Of a stretch of 64,000 bases of DNA, positions 43,060 through 54,474 are shown piece by piece (position 1 is the stretch's first letter; each line of letters begins with the position of its first letter). The stretch lies in NCBI GenBank assembly GCA_023548195.1, contig JAJHZJ010000014.1:13926718-13990717 (forward strand). Direction: 5' to 3'. This DNA is from Bettongia penicillata ogilbyi (taxonomy: Eukaryota; Chordata; Mammalia; Diprotodontia; Potoroidae). Made by a program: the position numbers and the translations under genes. The notes beneath the pieces were generated by a model that saw only the letters and a list, made by a program, of their open reading frames with translations, ran no database searches and was not told where the DNA came from.

Positions 43060-44320
43060 TAACATACAGTGAAGGTAAGTATGTCAAAAGACTGGAATAG
43101 TCTTTGCCCACAAGAAATTTTCTTTCAAATGGGGGAGATAATACATAAAATGAAAAGGAACAAACTAGATATATACAAAGTGCTTGGCAGTTAATCATAG
43201 AGGAGAAGCTACCAATCTCTTAGGGAATTAGGAAGGCATCTTGCTGGAGATATTATTTTACTTGTGGGATCATCCAGTTTGAGATGTCTGAAAGACAGGA
43301 GCTTAGAAAAGAGATTAGGGCTAGCTATCCACATCTGGGAAACCAATGAGTGATTAAAATTACCAAGTGAAAGAATATAGACAAAAAAGAGAAGAGAAAC
43401 AAGGACAGACATAGAAAGACATGGAAGACAGCCATAGTAGACTTATCATGGATGAGTATCTAGCAAAGAAGAAGGAGACAGCAATAAGAGAAAGAACAGC
43501 AGTAAGATAGAGTATTGTCACAAAAAACCAGGGAGGAGAGAGTATCTAGAAGGTCACATGCCACATAGAGAGGAAGAAGGACGAAGACTAAGAAAAGGCT
43601 GATATATTTGGCAACTAAGAAATCATTAATAGCTTTGGAGAAAGAAGTTTCAGAGAAATGATGAAGTTGGAAGCAAAATGTGGAACATTTAGAAGATGGT
43701 GAAATCCAAAGTGGAAGCACTGACTGTAGATGACTTTTTCATGGACTTTACCTGAAAAGGGAAGGACAATATTAAGGCAATAATTATATTAGGGAGGACA
43801 ATATTCAGATAATAATTAGCAGAGATGATAGGATTGAATGAGTTTTATTTTGTTTTTTAAAGATGACCTGAATATGCTTGTAAGCAGCAGGGATGGAGAT
43901 ATTGGATATTAGAGAAAGAGTAAGGTTGATGTTGGGGACAATCTGAAAAACAGAAGGAAGAGGACAGAAGGTGAAAACAAAGGGCAAGAAGGTCAACCTG
44001 TCATCAGAGGCTGAGGTATTAGTGGGTACTAGGGGTTTTGATATGTAAGGTGAGGAGAAAAGTGGAAGTTCTTGGTGAATGACCTCAATATTTTCACAAG
44101 TATGAAGCTAGATCCTCAGTCGAGAAAGTGGAGGAGAGGTGCCATGGGAGACTAGGGTAGACTAGTATGGTAAATGGAATAGAATATTGATTTAGGAGGA
44201 GGAGAAGGATTTTCTTGTGGTATTGGGATAGAATATTGATTAAGGATGAGTAGGCTGCAATGAGAACCCAGTTGAAATTAAATCAAATAATTTATAGTTG
44301 ATCCAATTAGAACAGTTTTG
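43060..44320 (-). mobile_element. CR1-clade (L2-like) LINE relic, antisense, ORF2 RT region
   Basis: The minus-strand translation of 43720-43460 contains 'SFSKAINDFLVAK' and 'LLDTLSSL.F.DNTLS'. These align with the L2-type RT segment 'TALSKVINDLLVAK...LLLDTLSSLGF.DTTLS'. The catalytic region is decayed. The 3' end lies to the left (43060-43200), where text like 'gtctttgcccacaagaaatt' matches the antisense L2 3' UTR. The region up to about 44580 may be its 5' continuation. Confidence 0.7.
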
Positions 44321-44599
44321 TGACTTTCTCCTGCTCCACTCAGTGTGTAAATAAGAGAGGAGACCTACAGTGAAAATCCAGGGTTGGGATTTGGCAAGGC
44401 ATGATTCAAAAGAATCAAGGGATTCAAGAGAAGAAGATAGCTGGGTAGATTGGAGGACAGGAGGAATGGCAGCTGGCAATGGGGAAAAGGAGAGAGAGAG
44501 AGGGGAAGGGTTGCCCAGGGAGTTTTATCACATACAGTATGGACTGTAGGTCTTTTTTTCCCCTTGTGTAGCAGCTTCATAATTAAGTTGTAAAGTCTG

Positions 44600-45060
44600 T
44601 GGACAGCAAATCAACATGTCCAAAACAGAACTTAGTATATTTCTTACTTAAATAATTTTTTGGGTTATTTTGAACTTGATAAACAAAAATATAAATATTT
44701 TCACATAGATGGAAGAATTCATTATCTTTTTCCAAAAACCCATTTCTCTGTTGACCTTTCCTACTTTTATTGAAGATGCTACCATCCTTCCAATTCCCAA
44801 CCTGGTATCTTTACTTTTTCACTCCTATTAAATGAATCCAACTCTTCCACATCTCTTTTATCTTCCCCTTTATTTCAAGAAGACCACTACCCTTTTTCAG
44901 GCTTCTATCACTTCTATGGATTATCACAGACTCCTGATTGGTCTCTTTGACGCCAATCTCTACTCTCCAATCTCTATATTACTGCTAAAATGATACTGCT
45001 AAAGCACATCTAACTATGTCACTCTTTAGTTCTAGAAGTTCTAGTGAATTTCTGTTGTCG
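44600..45060 (+). mobile_element. CR1-clade (L2-like) LINE relic, plus orientation
   Basis: 'tgtccaaaacagaacttagt' (44617-44636) parallels 41770-41795. 'ggattatcacagactcctga' near 44918 is a decayed 'DYCNSL' block, and 'gaagttctagtgaatttctg' aligns with the downstream 'W.LPI' region. Interrupted by AT-rich sequence (44640-44740). Confidence 0.6.
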
Positions 45061-45194
45061 CTGAGATGAAAATCAAACTTTTGTTTAACATTTTGAGCAT
45101 TTTGAACTTTTTGCAAACTTACAGTTGTTCCCAGTTACAGAAAAATAAAATTTTATATGATTCTCATTGATTTTTTAATAATAAAATACTAGGA

Positions 45195-45290
45195 TGGTAA
45201 AACTGGAGAAGATTTTGAAATACTTTAGCCCAACATCATATTATCAATGAAGAAACAGACGTAGAGAGGTTAAGTGAATTGGTTTCAATG
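45195..45290 (-). repeat. MIR-like fragment, antisense
   Basis: 'caatgaagaaacagacgtag' followed by 'agaggttaagtgaattgg' matches antisense MIR. Confidence 0.65.
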
Positions 45291-45374
45291 ACTTCATGGA
45301 TGTTTCCCCCTTTGCACTTTCTTTTCTTTCTTTGCTTAACACCCAATCTGCATCTCCTTAGCAAAGAATGATAA

Positions 45375-45480
45375 TAAAAAGTTTGCAAAGTGCTTAATGT
45401 AAATTATCTCTTTTGAGCTTCACAACAGCCCTGTGTAACAGAAGCTCTAATTTCACTTTAAGATAAGAAAACAGGCTCAA
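45375..45480 (-). repeat. MIR fragment, antisense
   Basis: 'gcaaagtgcttaatgtaaat', 'cttcacaacagccctgtgta' and 'agataagaaaacaggctcaa' match antisense MIR. Confidence 0.75.
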
Positions 45481-45484
45481 AGAA

Positions 45485-45655
45485 ATTTATAGGTTCATAG
45501 ATGTAGAGTTTGAAAGAATCACAGAAGTCATTTATCTTATTTCACAATTAAGGAAATTGAGGCCCCAAAGTTATGACTTGCCCAAGATCACATAGCCATA
45601 CATGTCAGAGGCATAATTGGAATACAGGACCTTTGCCTTCAGAGGCATTATTTTT
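45485..45655 (-). repeat. MIR, antisense
   Basis: 'aaggaaattgaggccccaaa' (45550-45569), 'cttgcccaagatcacatagc' (45576-45595) and 'ggaatacaggacctttgcct' match antisense MIR. Confidence 0.85.
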
Positions 45656-45657
45656 TC

Positions 45658-45715
45658 CACTGTCATATTGCTATAAATACATAGGGCACTGTCATATTGC
45701 TATAAATACATAGGG
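45658..45715. repeat. Perfect 29-bp tandem duplication
   Basis: Two head-to-tail identical units starting 'cactgtcatattgctataaa' at 45658 and 45687, then a partial third ('caatg'). Recent slippage or duplication at the end of a MIR. Confidence 0.95.
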
Positions 45716-45911
45716 CAATGTCAACCAACCCTCAAAAGCACAATTAATAGGTGGTGTCAAATAATCAATTTCAAATATAAACTAAAATGATTTTTTTGTC
45801 CAGTTAGTATTTCAAATTATGCATGTCCATTTTCTCTTCTGTTAGCCTCTGTAAATTAGAGCTCTTTACAGCACATGGTGTAATAGGGTATTTAGTGCTA
45901 GAGGCCTATTT

Positions 45912-45935
45912 TGTGTGTGTGTGTGTGTGTGTGTG
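45912..45935. repeat. (GT)n microsatellite
   Basis: 24 bp of pure GT repeat. Confidence 0.95.
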
Positions 45936-46129
45936 ATAGACAATCTGTAATTCCATCCAGTGGAAATCTACTATTATTGCCTAGTCTTTTGTTATACTGA
46001 TCATGCCTAATTATGAAATCAGGATGTTTTTGGAAAGAATAGAAGATGTTAGTCTTCTCTTCAGCAATAACCCAATCTAGAATACCTTTCAACAGAGGAA
46101 AATGGAAATTAATTGTACATTTCCCACAT

Positions 46130-46195
46130 ATTCTTCCAAAGTGCCTGGTACATAATAGTACTTAATGTTTATTGAGTGAATGAATAAATGAAAGT
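46130..46195 (+). repeat. L2/MIR3-type 3' tail
   Basis: 'aagtgcctggtacataatag' followed by 'tacttaatgtttattgagtg'. Confidence 0.75.
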
Positions 46196-46611
46196 GCTAT
46201 TCACATAGAAGTTTTTAAAGAAATATTCGTCAGTTGGCTGATTGACTGATGATGGTACTTGTGTCACATAATCATTTAATGACAAGGGTATGATTCTGTA
46301 GAATTTGTATCACTTTACAATCAAATGTTTTCTGTGACTGCACTGATATAGGAACCTCTCAGATGAGGAAACCTATCAATTCAGGTTGGCACATTCTATG
46401 CCTTTTCTTCTTAGGGAAAGCTTGAAGTTATTCCTTCTCCTCTCATTTCTAATGAATCATAAGTATGAATATTCTTATTCTTGAGTTCAAGATACTATTT
46501 TTTTTGGCCACTTTCCAGTGCAACTGTCCAGAGAAATGACTTAATCTTTATGCTGTATTCCATAGTCAAGTTGAATGAATGAATGAAGAATTTACTAAGT
46601 GATGACTATTC

Positions 46612-47250
46612 ATAAGATTGTTCATCCTTCATTTTAGAAGAGGACCAATGATGTCATGATGTCATGTCATGATGTCATGATCAGGGTGTTCTGTTGTGGA
46701 TCATCAGTCCAATACAAGTTTGGAAGGCTTGTCTCCAGGTTGGAAAATAGTAAAATAGTGGATAATGGTTGACATCTTAATTGGTTTGTGAATTGAATTT
46801 AAGTGAGGCAGAGTTCCATAAACTTGTCAACTTTACTCTCTCTTCCAGTCATTGAAGTCCAATAGCAAGATAAAAATTAAAGATGACTGTCAATGGCCCT
46901 GTGGATGACCTTGGCATCTTCAACATCTGACCAAGTTCTAAGTACTCTACAGCACCTGCTTCAGTCACCTTATTCTCATCCACCCATTCCACTAAGGAAA
47001 GTCTTAACATGGGTGGGGTAGACATCCTCCTACCTCACCAATGTGTTTGAGGTCTGTCAGTTATCCTCTATCTGGTTTAGCCTGTCTACTGAGATGGTTC
47101 ATGGACTTGTGGCCACTGCATATGCTACAGGTTCTTGGATCCACAGATGAGAGATGGGTGACAAATGGACATCAAAGGTAGATAAGTGGCCCTGAAAAAA
47201 GGCAGAGCAAACCCTCACACCAGAGGTGCTAGTCATTACTGAATATCCCA
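46612..47250 (+). mobile_element. Long retroposon (RTE/SINE-like), plus orientation
   Basis: Begins 'gttcatccttcattttagaa' and 'gaggaccaatgatgtc'. An imperfect 'gatgtcat' tandem tract (46644-46682) and an extra segment (46690-46785) follow. It then returns to family text 'aatttaagtgaggcagagtt'. The downstream part (47080-47240), 'ctggtttagcctgtctactg' through 'caccagaggtgctagtcatt', mirrors 19165-19370 in reverse complement. Confidence 0.6.
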
Positions 47251-47254
47251 TACA

Positions 47255-47345
47255 CCCACTGTATTAGGGTCTAGGAGATAGAAATAGAGTCTGTTCCTGC
47301 TCTTAAGGAGCTCATACTTCAATGGGGGAGACAATACATATGGAA
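47255..47345 (-). repeat. L2-type 3' UTR fragment, antisense
   Basis: 'gtctgttcctgctcttaagg' plus 'agctcatacttcaatggggg' and 'agacaatac' match the antisense L2 3' UTR also seen at 43060-43200 and 56345-56480. Confidence 0.6.
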
Positions 47346-49324
47346 GGTTTCAGCTACTAGTCAGATGGAAAAGTTCCATTGTTTTTAGAGTTCAGCACAA
47401 AGCAGATGGCAATCCCTCTCCCACTGATTAAATCATATCAGTTTCTGATGTTGAACATTGTCAAGAACATTAGAGGCAAGACCTTTCTTTTCCGTTTCTG
47501 TCAAACAGTTGCCAGGATACTTAGTTACTGGGAAAAATAAAGAATGGCAATATTGCATCTTATCCTTTGAGATAGGGGTTTGAGGAATCTCACACTAGAA
47601 TGTTATATCATTTTCTCTTATTCACATAATTATAATGGGATAAGCTTAAGGACTGAATCTCTCCTGCAAAGTGTAATATTTTATAAAGTTCCACATCCCT
47701 GATACAGTGCTAGAAAACTGTAGGTAGGCAATGAATACTTGTTGATAATATGGAATTGCAGGGATCTATACTAAATATGAAGCTAAGATCCACATGATAG
47801 ATTTTTTTAAAAATGTAATTAATACTTTATATCCCTTGAATTATGGTTTGCTAGAATACTGGTGGGTAGCCAGCCTGAAAACGCACCATTGTAGGTCCCT
47901 CATGAATATTCTTAAAGGTAGTTGGGGAGTGATCTATAATTCCATATTCTATAGTACAGTAGCATCTAGAATCACTTCTGTCTTTTTCTATATATTAAAA
48001 AACCCTCTTTATTCATCTTTATTTCTTAATCTATACTCTTCTATATGCCTTTAAGATTCTCTATAACCTACCGCATTTCTGCCTGATTCAACATGATTTC
48101 TAACTACTCCTAAAACAGAACTTTTATTCCAATCATATGGGTCTCCTCACTGTTCATGATATGTGATGTTAATTTATACATTATCCTTAGCTCATGTTAG
48201 CTTTCCTGGTCCCTACTCATAATTCTCTTGTCCTGTCTTCTTTTTACTTATCCAAACCATTTAAAGCCCCACTCAAATCTTGACTACTCTATTCTACATT
48301 AATTTTTCTTTACATCAAACTCATTGTAGCTACAACTTACACTGCACAATTAGAGTACTTGAAGATGCTTTTTTGTATTGGTCCTAATAACAACATTATG
48401 CACTCTGTCAGTAGGGACTAGGCTTTTTTGTGTCAAAGAAGTTCTGGGTATATGTGCTAAGGAATATTTGTGGGCCCATTGGTTTACAGCATCATCATTA
48501 ATTTTGAACAAGGCAAGGACAAGATATATTTCTGATATTACAGATGAATAAATTGAAAATAAACTATTAGTTCAACAAGAGGATTTAAGATTTGAATTCA
48601 AATCTGCTTGCTGCTTGTCTTAAGAGAAACTCTGCTGTTCATTTTTTTTGAATAGACAGGGAGCTGTGGAGAGCCTTCTGGTTTTTTGCCAACAATTTTA
48701 ATCCTAATTTGTCTCTCTCAAATAGGTTTCTTTCTTTCCTTTTTGAAATGAATGTGGGAAAAAAAACACTCTTTGATAAGCAATTAGACAAAGATATGAT
48801 AAAGGCAACTTGGGGAGTAAGACACAGAAAAAAATAAAATCATTTGGCTATCCTGAAGTTAGTATTTCACTGTTTTATAACTTGAGTCTAACAGAACACA
48901 AAGAAGTATGTGTCTCTGTGTGTGACTTGGGAAGGCCATTTAACAGTGGGATCTTTTCCAACAGTATATTTCCGTGACACACACTATACTTAGTATGTTT
49001 GAGGTTTACCACTGTAAAAATCAGTAGTGTTTGGTCTATTTTAGAATTGCTTGTCTTCTGCAGGGAAAATATGTATTGTCCCTTTTATATAGTTCTTAGT
49101 CATGAAGATGATGCTATGGATTCACCAGCACTGATCAACATGTCTTGAGGTTTTTCCCCCCGTAGTGTTGGGATAGATTTGCAATCATCCAGCCACATTG
49201 TCAGTAAATCTCACTTGTGACCAAGAACAGGTATTTGTAAGAGAGTTGCCCTAGGTTAACTCTGTGTCATAGAATGATGACAGTAGCACTTTAGAATTAA
49301 AAAAACAAACAAACGAAACCTTCT
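47346..49324. other. Gene-free stretch with faint L2-like traces
   Basis: A possible L2 tail at 47695-47750 ('gatacagtgctagaaaactg') and a pyrimidine-rich, possibly CR1/L2-derived block at 48180-48380. Nothing coding. Confidence 0.35.
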
Positions 49325-49455
49325 ATTTATTGCCATATTTGATCCTCAGGAAACCCTCTATGAAATTGATGGTGTAAGCATTATTGATCCCATTTTACAA
49401 ATGAAGCAATAGAGATAGAGAAAGTGAAGTGACTTGCTAGCAGATGGCAAAGTGA
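49325..49455 (-). repeat. MIR, antisense
   Basis: 'gatcccattttacaaatgaa' (49386-49405) and 'gaagtgacttgctagcagat' match antisense MIR. Confidence 0.75.
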
Positions 49456-52400
49456 CATTCAAATCTACCTCTTATGATGAGCTAACTAGCATTTCTGTTA
49501 TGTGTGACTTCACTTTGCTAATTACTTAAGAGTTGTAAAAATATTATGGATATCATTATTGTTGTTATACAAGGGACTACAGTTGACTTATTGGACAAAT
49601 GACTTAGCTACTCTGTGCTTCCATATCTCCTTCTGTGATTAGAGCAATTATTGTTTTAGAATAAAGTATTTATGTTCTGAAATAAATATTCTGAAATATT
49701 TATTTTCTGAAATATTATTATATCTTAGGATATAAAAACTTTATTAATATCTATACATGATTTGAGATCCTTGATAAAATTGTTATGTAAATATAGAGTA
49801 TAATTATCTATGAAGTGAGGCAAGACAAATGAGAAAGATAAATCCTCTATGGTGTAGTTGGAACTTGCTGTGTGTGACCTAAAATGTTTGTACAGAACCT
49901 AAATGCTGCATGTTAAACAAAAGCATATATTAGAGAGAGTCTATGTTTATCCTCTAGAAGTTAAGTTTGAGATTTCAGACCTCTTTTGCCCACTCTATAG
50001 TTAGTTTTTGAAGCAGGTATTCAATTTGCTTCAAGAATAAATTTTACTTTTCTTTTGAAGGAGATACTAAGGTATTCAATGTGAGTGAATGCTAAAAGTA
50101 AAACAGGCCTGCAAACTCCCAGCATATTGCTCCAATCACTCTTCATAAACACTCCTGACCAAAAAGGGCCTTGTCAGAGGTATTATTAAAATGTAATAGC
50201 TCAGAACTGTTACTGGACCAGGGGTGTGCTGGAGCCAGTTTTAACTGGATGACTGTTAAATTCTCAGTGTGTGCATTTATACCTAGGAAATTGGCCAATG
50301 CTACAAATTGGACAAGATTTATTATTTTGTTGATTTTCTAGAAAGAAAGTGATGGAAAAAATGTTAATAATGTAAATTAAGTTAAAAGTGTTTAGTGCAT
50401 ACTTTTTTTCTTAAAAAATTACTCGTCCACTACAATAACCTGCCTATAATGGGGGATGTTTATGCATCCTCTCTAAAAGAGCCTTTGCTCTGGACTCCTG
50501 TGTATGGACAAGGTTTGGTCTTAGGGGAGTCTGGCTCCTAAAGGAGGGATCAGCCTTGTTTTCTTGATCTGTCTCCTTATACTCCAACCTTGGGGCCCAG
50601 TTTTACAAAGCTTAGATTTGGCTCATACAGAGGATACTCAGCATACAATACAGATTAGGTATGGGAGAACTATTAATTTCCCAAACCAAAGAAATGTTTG
50701 AAATACAAAAGTCTCACAAACTGGATTGACAAGAGCTTTAAAAAACCCACATAGTTACTATAATACTATACTTGATTGATATTTAAAACATCAAAAAATT
50801 TAACATTTTGTAGGATGGCTGAATAGACATTTCACCTTTGCCCCAGTGTTGCATTATTTGAACAGTTCCCTCAAGGGAATTATCTTCTCTTAAGCCTGGC
50901 TAAGGGGTTTTTGTCTTGTCCTTGTTTGTATTCTCCAAGAAGTGTTACCGTAACTGTAGTTGGGTCCCTCTAGGAACTTTTATGCACCCACACTTACGGA
51001 GAGAAACACAAAATAGAAGAGGTGGCCAGAAGATTGAGATTCACCTATGACCAGAGGTTTTTATAAGGGATTTTATAGGAAACCTCAGAGAGAGATGATT
51101 ATGTGACTAACGTTCTGGAGGGGATAAGAGAGTAACAGTTAATTCTTTTAATGTCTGAGTAAGCAGCTCATTCTACTTCAGTAGTCAATACTCTGACACA
51201 GCTTTAACATCCCTGAGCTATCCCCTTTCCCCCGGGGGTCAAAGCATTGGTACTTTTTCAAAACTAAGCCAGAATATGTGGACCCATCAAAGTGACCCAG
51301 GGTCCTGTAGGTTCATATGAAGGTGTTACCTGCTTGCTCCCATCCCAGAAATATCGTAGTTTCTGCTTGTTTGGGAGTGAGAAATAGGTAGGATTTTACA
51401 TTATTCATTTCATTAACTCATTCCCTGGAGAAGTTATGGAAACTAGATTTTTTTTTCTTCAAGAAAATACATTTTATAGTGTATTTATTTGAAACTGGAT
51501 TTGCCCATATGTATCTACAAAATGAATTTTGCTGTGCATAATTCTAGTATTTCTAACATAATCTTTAAGTAATACATATATATATGTATACATATACACA
51601 TGTATATATTTGCAGTGGTATTTTGAAGAGTGGTTGAATAGGAAGAGCAAGAAGAAAAAGAACTGAATAATGGGAAGGAAGTATGGTGAGATATCATAAA
51701 GAGTTCAGCCTGAAGCATGCTGGGAGAATCCTGTAGGTTCACAGGCTCTGTTTATCTAAACCTGTGGTTTAGAAATGTAGTCATTTCAGGAGTGGCCTAT
51801 TTGGGTGAGGGAAGAGGTAAGGAACCAAACAGACCTAATGAAAAGCTCATTACAACAGACAATTTTCATAAAAATGTCATTTCATTCAAATTAGCACTAT
51901 CTTCAGAAACCTTGAATTTTAGCCTAGGACCTGGGGACTAGAAACTCTGGCCAGTAATGTGCAATTTACTGAGGTCTGTGAACCTCAAGCACAGTCCCTT
52001 TAGTTTCTGGATTATTTCTCATTCCAGTACATTAGTTTTATCTGGTTCTGAGAACATTGTATAAAAGAAAACTCTCTAGGCATCACATGGGTAAAATAAC
52101 AAGGAATAAAAACAAGAGTATCCCACCTAATCAGAAACAAATAGCTTTAAATCTCCCTCAAAAATCAGCCTTTCCTGTCTCTTACCTTCCCACCCTTTTC
52201 ATTTATCTATTGGCTAGTGGTATTTAAAAAAAATCATATTCCCCCACCAGGCTTTTCTGGGATTTCTTTACCTTGTACCATGTTTTTTGTTCTATTGTTA
52301 TGGAACTTGACAGATCTCAAAACTGAAGCATAAAGGTAAAAAATACGTGGCGGGGATGTGGATAAAACTTTTGGGGGAAAAAGGAAAAGAAAAAGTACTC

Positions 52401-52639
52401 AAAACAAGCTCAGACGAATTGAAATGGATCAAAGTAAATAGAGACATGTAAAAAGATTTTGTAAGTTAAATCTATGGCTGACTATTCCAGGTCTTACCTC
52501 ATTGGCTGCTGACTGAAGCTTAGCCTAAGCCTGGGATATGTAACATCCACGGTCAATAATAAGATGAATTCTGGGATACTCCATCTTGCCATTCCCTGTG
52601 TTGTTTTGTACAGACTGTTGACTTGTCTTCTTTACAAAT
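49456..52639. other. Gene-free stretch, nothing recognised
   Basis: No coding or repeat call that I can support. An AT/GT-rich tract occurs at 51572-51610. The block 50440-51360 has a different texture (less AT-rich, several 'ctaggaac' and 'ggggtc' words) and could be a decayed LTR, but I found no matching partner. Confidence 0.35.
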
Positions 52640-52745
52640 ATTTATCTTTTCTACTAGGGTTGTTTCATTCCTTGAACTTGGATCCTCAGGGCCTAGCACA
52701 AAGCTTGACACAGAGTAGGTATGTAATAAGTAGTTGCTGATTGAT
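52640..52745 (+). repeat. L2/MIR3-type 3' tail
   Basis: 'cagggcctagcacaaagctt' followed by 'gacacagagtaggtatgtaa' is the canonical tail. Confidence 0.8.
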
Positions 52746-53867
52746 AAGTAAATAGAGGAAAATTTGGTCCTGAGAATGTTGCTGAGATTTTAGCTCTAGA
52801 CATAACAAATACCATAAATGCTCAACTGAAGGCTTAATCATGTTATCTCTGTAATCTGTCTTAAATACATACATATACGTACACACATATATAATCTGCA
52901 GATATGTGTTTAATATTTCTCCCACTGACATGATATGTGACATATGTATATATTTCATGTATCTATATGTAATAAATGTATGTTTATAAAATGAGTGCCA
53001 GTATTTTCCCTTGAACTTTTATTTTAGCAACACTGAAGTGGAAATCAGCCTCTAAGATACAGATACCTCCTTTTGTTGTTGCTCTGAAGACCATTCAGCT
53101 GCTTTTCTGAGGCGCAATGAGAATAGGAGTGGGGGTGAGGACAGAGTTGCTAGTAATTGGTAGGAGGGCAGTGGAGAAAAGAGGTGGAGTGAGGAGTGTG
53201 GGATGGGGAAGCTATGGTTCTTTGAGTAGGACCAGATAGATCTCTATGTGGAGTAATATTACAGCTCTTTCTCTCATAAACAAGCTGCATGTCTGTTTCT
53301 AAAGAACCCATCTGGCATAGCTTTGAGAATGGCAATAATTACAAGCTGATGATGGACATGGAAAAAAAAAAGACCCACTGAACTAAGTCATAAGGAAGTA
53401 CAGTCCTGGACTATAGGGAAATTAGAGGCCAAAAAACCTTTCTACTTTAGGTCTTTTAGTGTTCTTAATCACAGACTTTAAATGCTGTCATAAACACTGC
53501 TACATTTTACTGACTAGCTCCCATAGCAGAAAAATCTTTTTATTTTCTTTTTACCAATAACTCCTTGGAAAAGTTGCTCTTTGGTGACTGTGCCATGTAA
53601 ATGTACCTTTATCTCTAATGTTCAAAAGAAAAGGTAGGAAAATAAAGGTACCTATTAAATTTGGTTTGTGGAAATTTGCAAAATACTCTCCTTACAATGT
53701 AGGTCAATTGCCTCAACTCCTAGACAAGGTAGGGAAGAATAATGTTATTCTTCACTGTTGAGTATTTTTTTGATAGTTAGACTTACAGAACTATGTTACA
53801 TAACTTTAGAGGGGAAATCCTGTTTGCCCTTTGCCAAAAATATTTCTTACTTGAGGATATGGTTCTT
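52746..53867. other. Gene-free stretch, nothing recognised
   Basis: Short 'catatata'/'acacacatat' tracts near 52870 and 52935. No supported ORF. Confidence 0.35.
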
Positions 53868-54045
53868 CACCTGGGGTTTGTGAATTTGTCTTTTTTAAAA
53901 ATTTGAAAAACATATTTCAAAATAATTGATTTCCTTTGTAGTCTTATGTATTTTGTTTTATGTATCTAAAAATATTATTTTGAGAAGTGGTTCACAGGCT
54001 TCTCCCAGCCTGTCAAAGAGTTCCATTACACAAAAATACACTGTA
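53868..54045 (-). mobile_element. Second copy of the hAT-like element, opposite orientation
   Basis: 'ttcttcacctggggtttgtg' at the left, 'gatttcctttgtagtctta' and 'gtattttgttttatgtatct' in the middle, 'cacaggcttctcccagcctg' and 'tcaaagagttccattacac' at the right. This is the reverse complement of the 31585-31927 element, with its AT-rich middle shortened. Confidence 0.55.
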
Positions 54046-54447
54046 CTTTAGGAAATGTTTTGACCTTGAAAGTGTGATCCTTCAGAAAACAGATCCAAAA
54101 ATGCTGTAACTTGGATCTAGACTAGAAGTAGACACAGAACAAAAGCATTTTCTTAGTCTTGTTATTTGTTAATCTTTTTAACCTTTCTCAGTTAAAGCCT
54201 ATGAGTTTAGAGTAAGAGTTAGTTCCTGGTTTAGTGTGTTTAATGGAGTGTTTGCTTTTGTTGAAGCTAATTAAGTTTACAATTTAAAAAAAGCCTTTGA
54301 AAGTAAGGACTTTTTTAATGGCTTAGACCCTAAAGCTTTTGACCAAATTTCTTGAAAATAAACTTAGCACATTCTCTTTTCAAACACTTCAGACTTCTAT
54401 ATGAGATAACTGCTTAAAGAAAAATCTTCATAGAAACAAGTGAAGAC
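54046..54447. other. Gene-free stretch, nothing recognised
   Basis: No supported feature. Confidence 0.4.
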
Positions 54448-54474
54448 CACACACACACACACACACACACACAC
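54448..54474. repeat. (CA)n microsatellite
   Basis: 27 bp of pure CA repeat. Confidence 0.95.

Noticed and set aside
46640..46685. CRISPR-like or regulatory tandem array ('gatgtcat' units)
   Set aside because: Short imperfect slippage tract within a retroposon; no spacer structure and a eukaryotic context.
50440..51360. Possible solo LTR
   Set aside because: The texture differs from neighbours, but there is no TG...CA boundary, TSD or second copy in the window.
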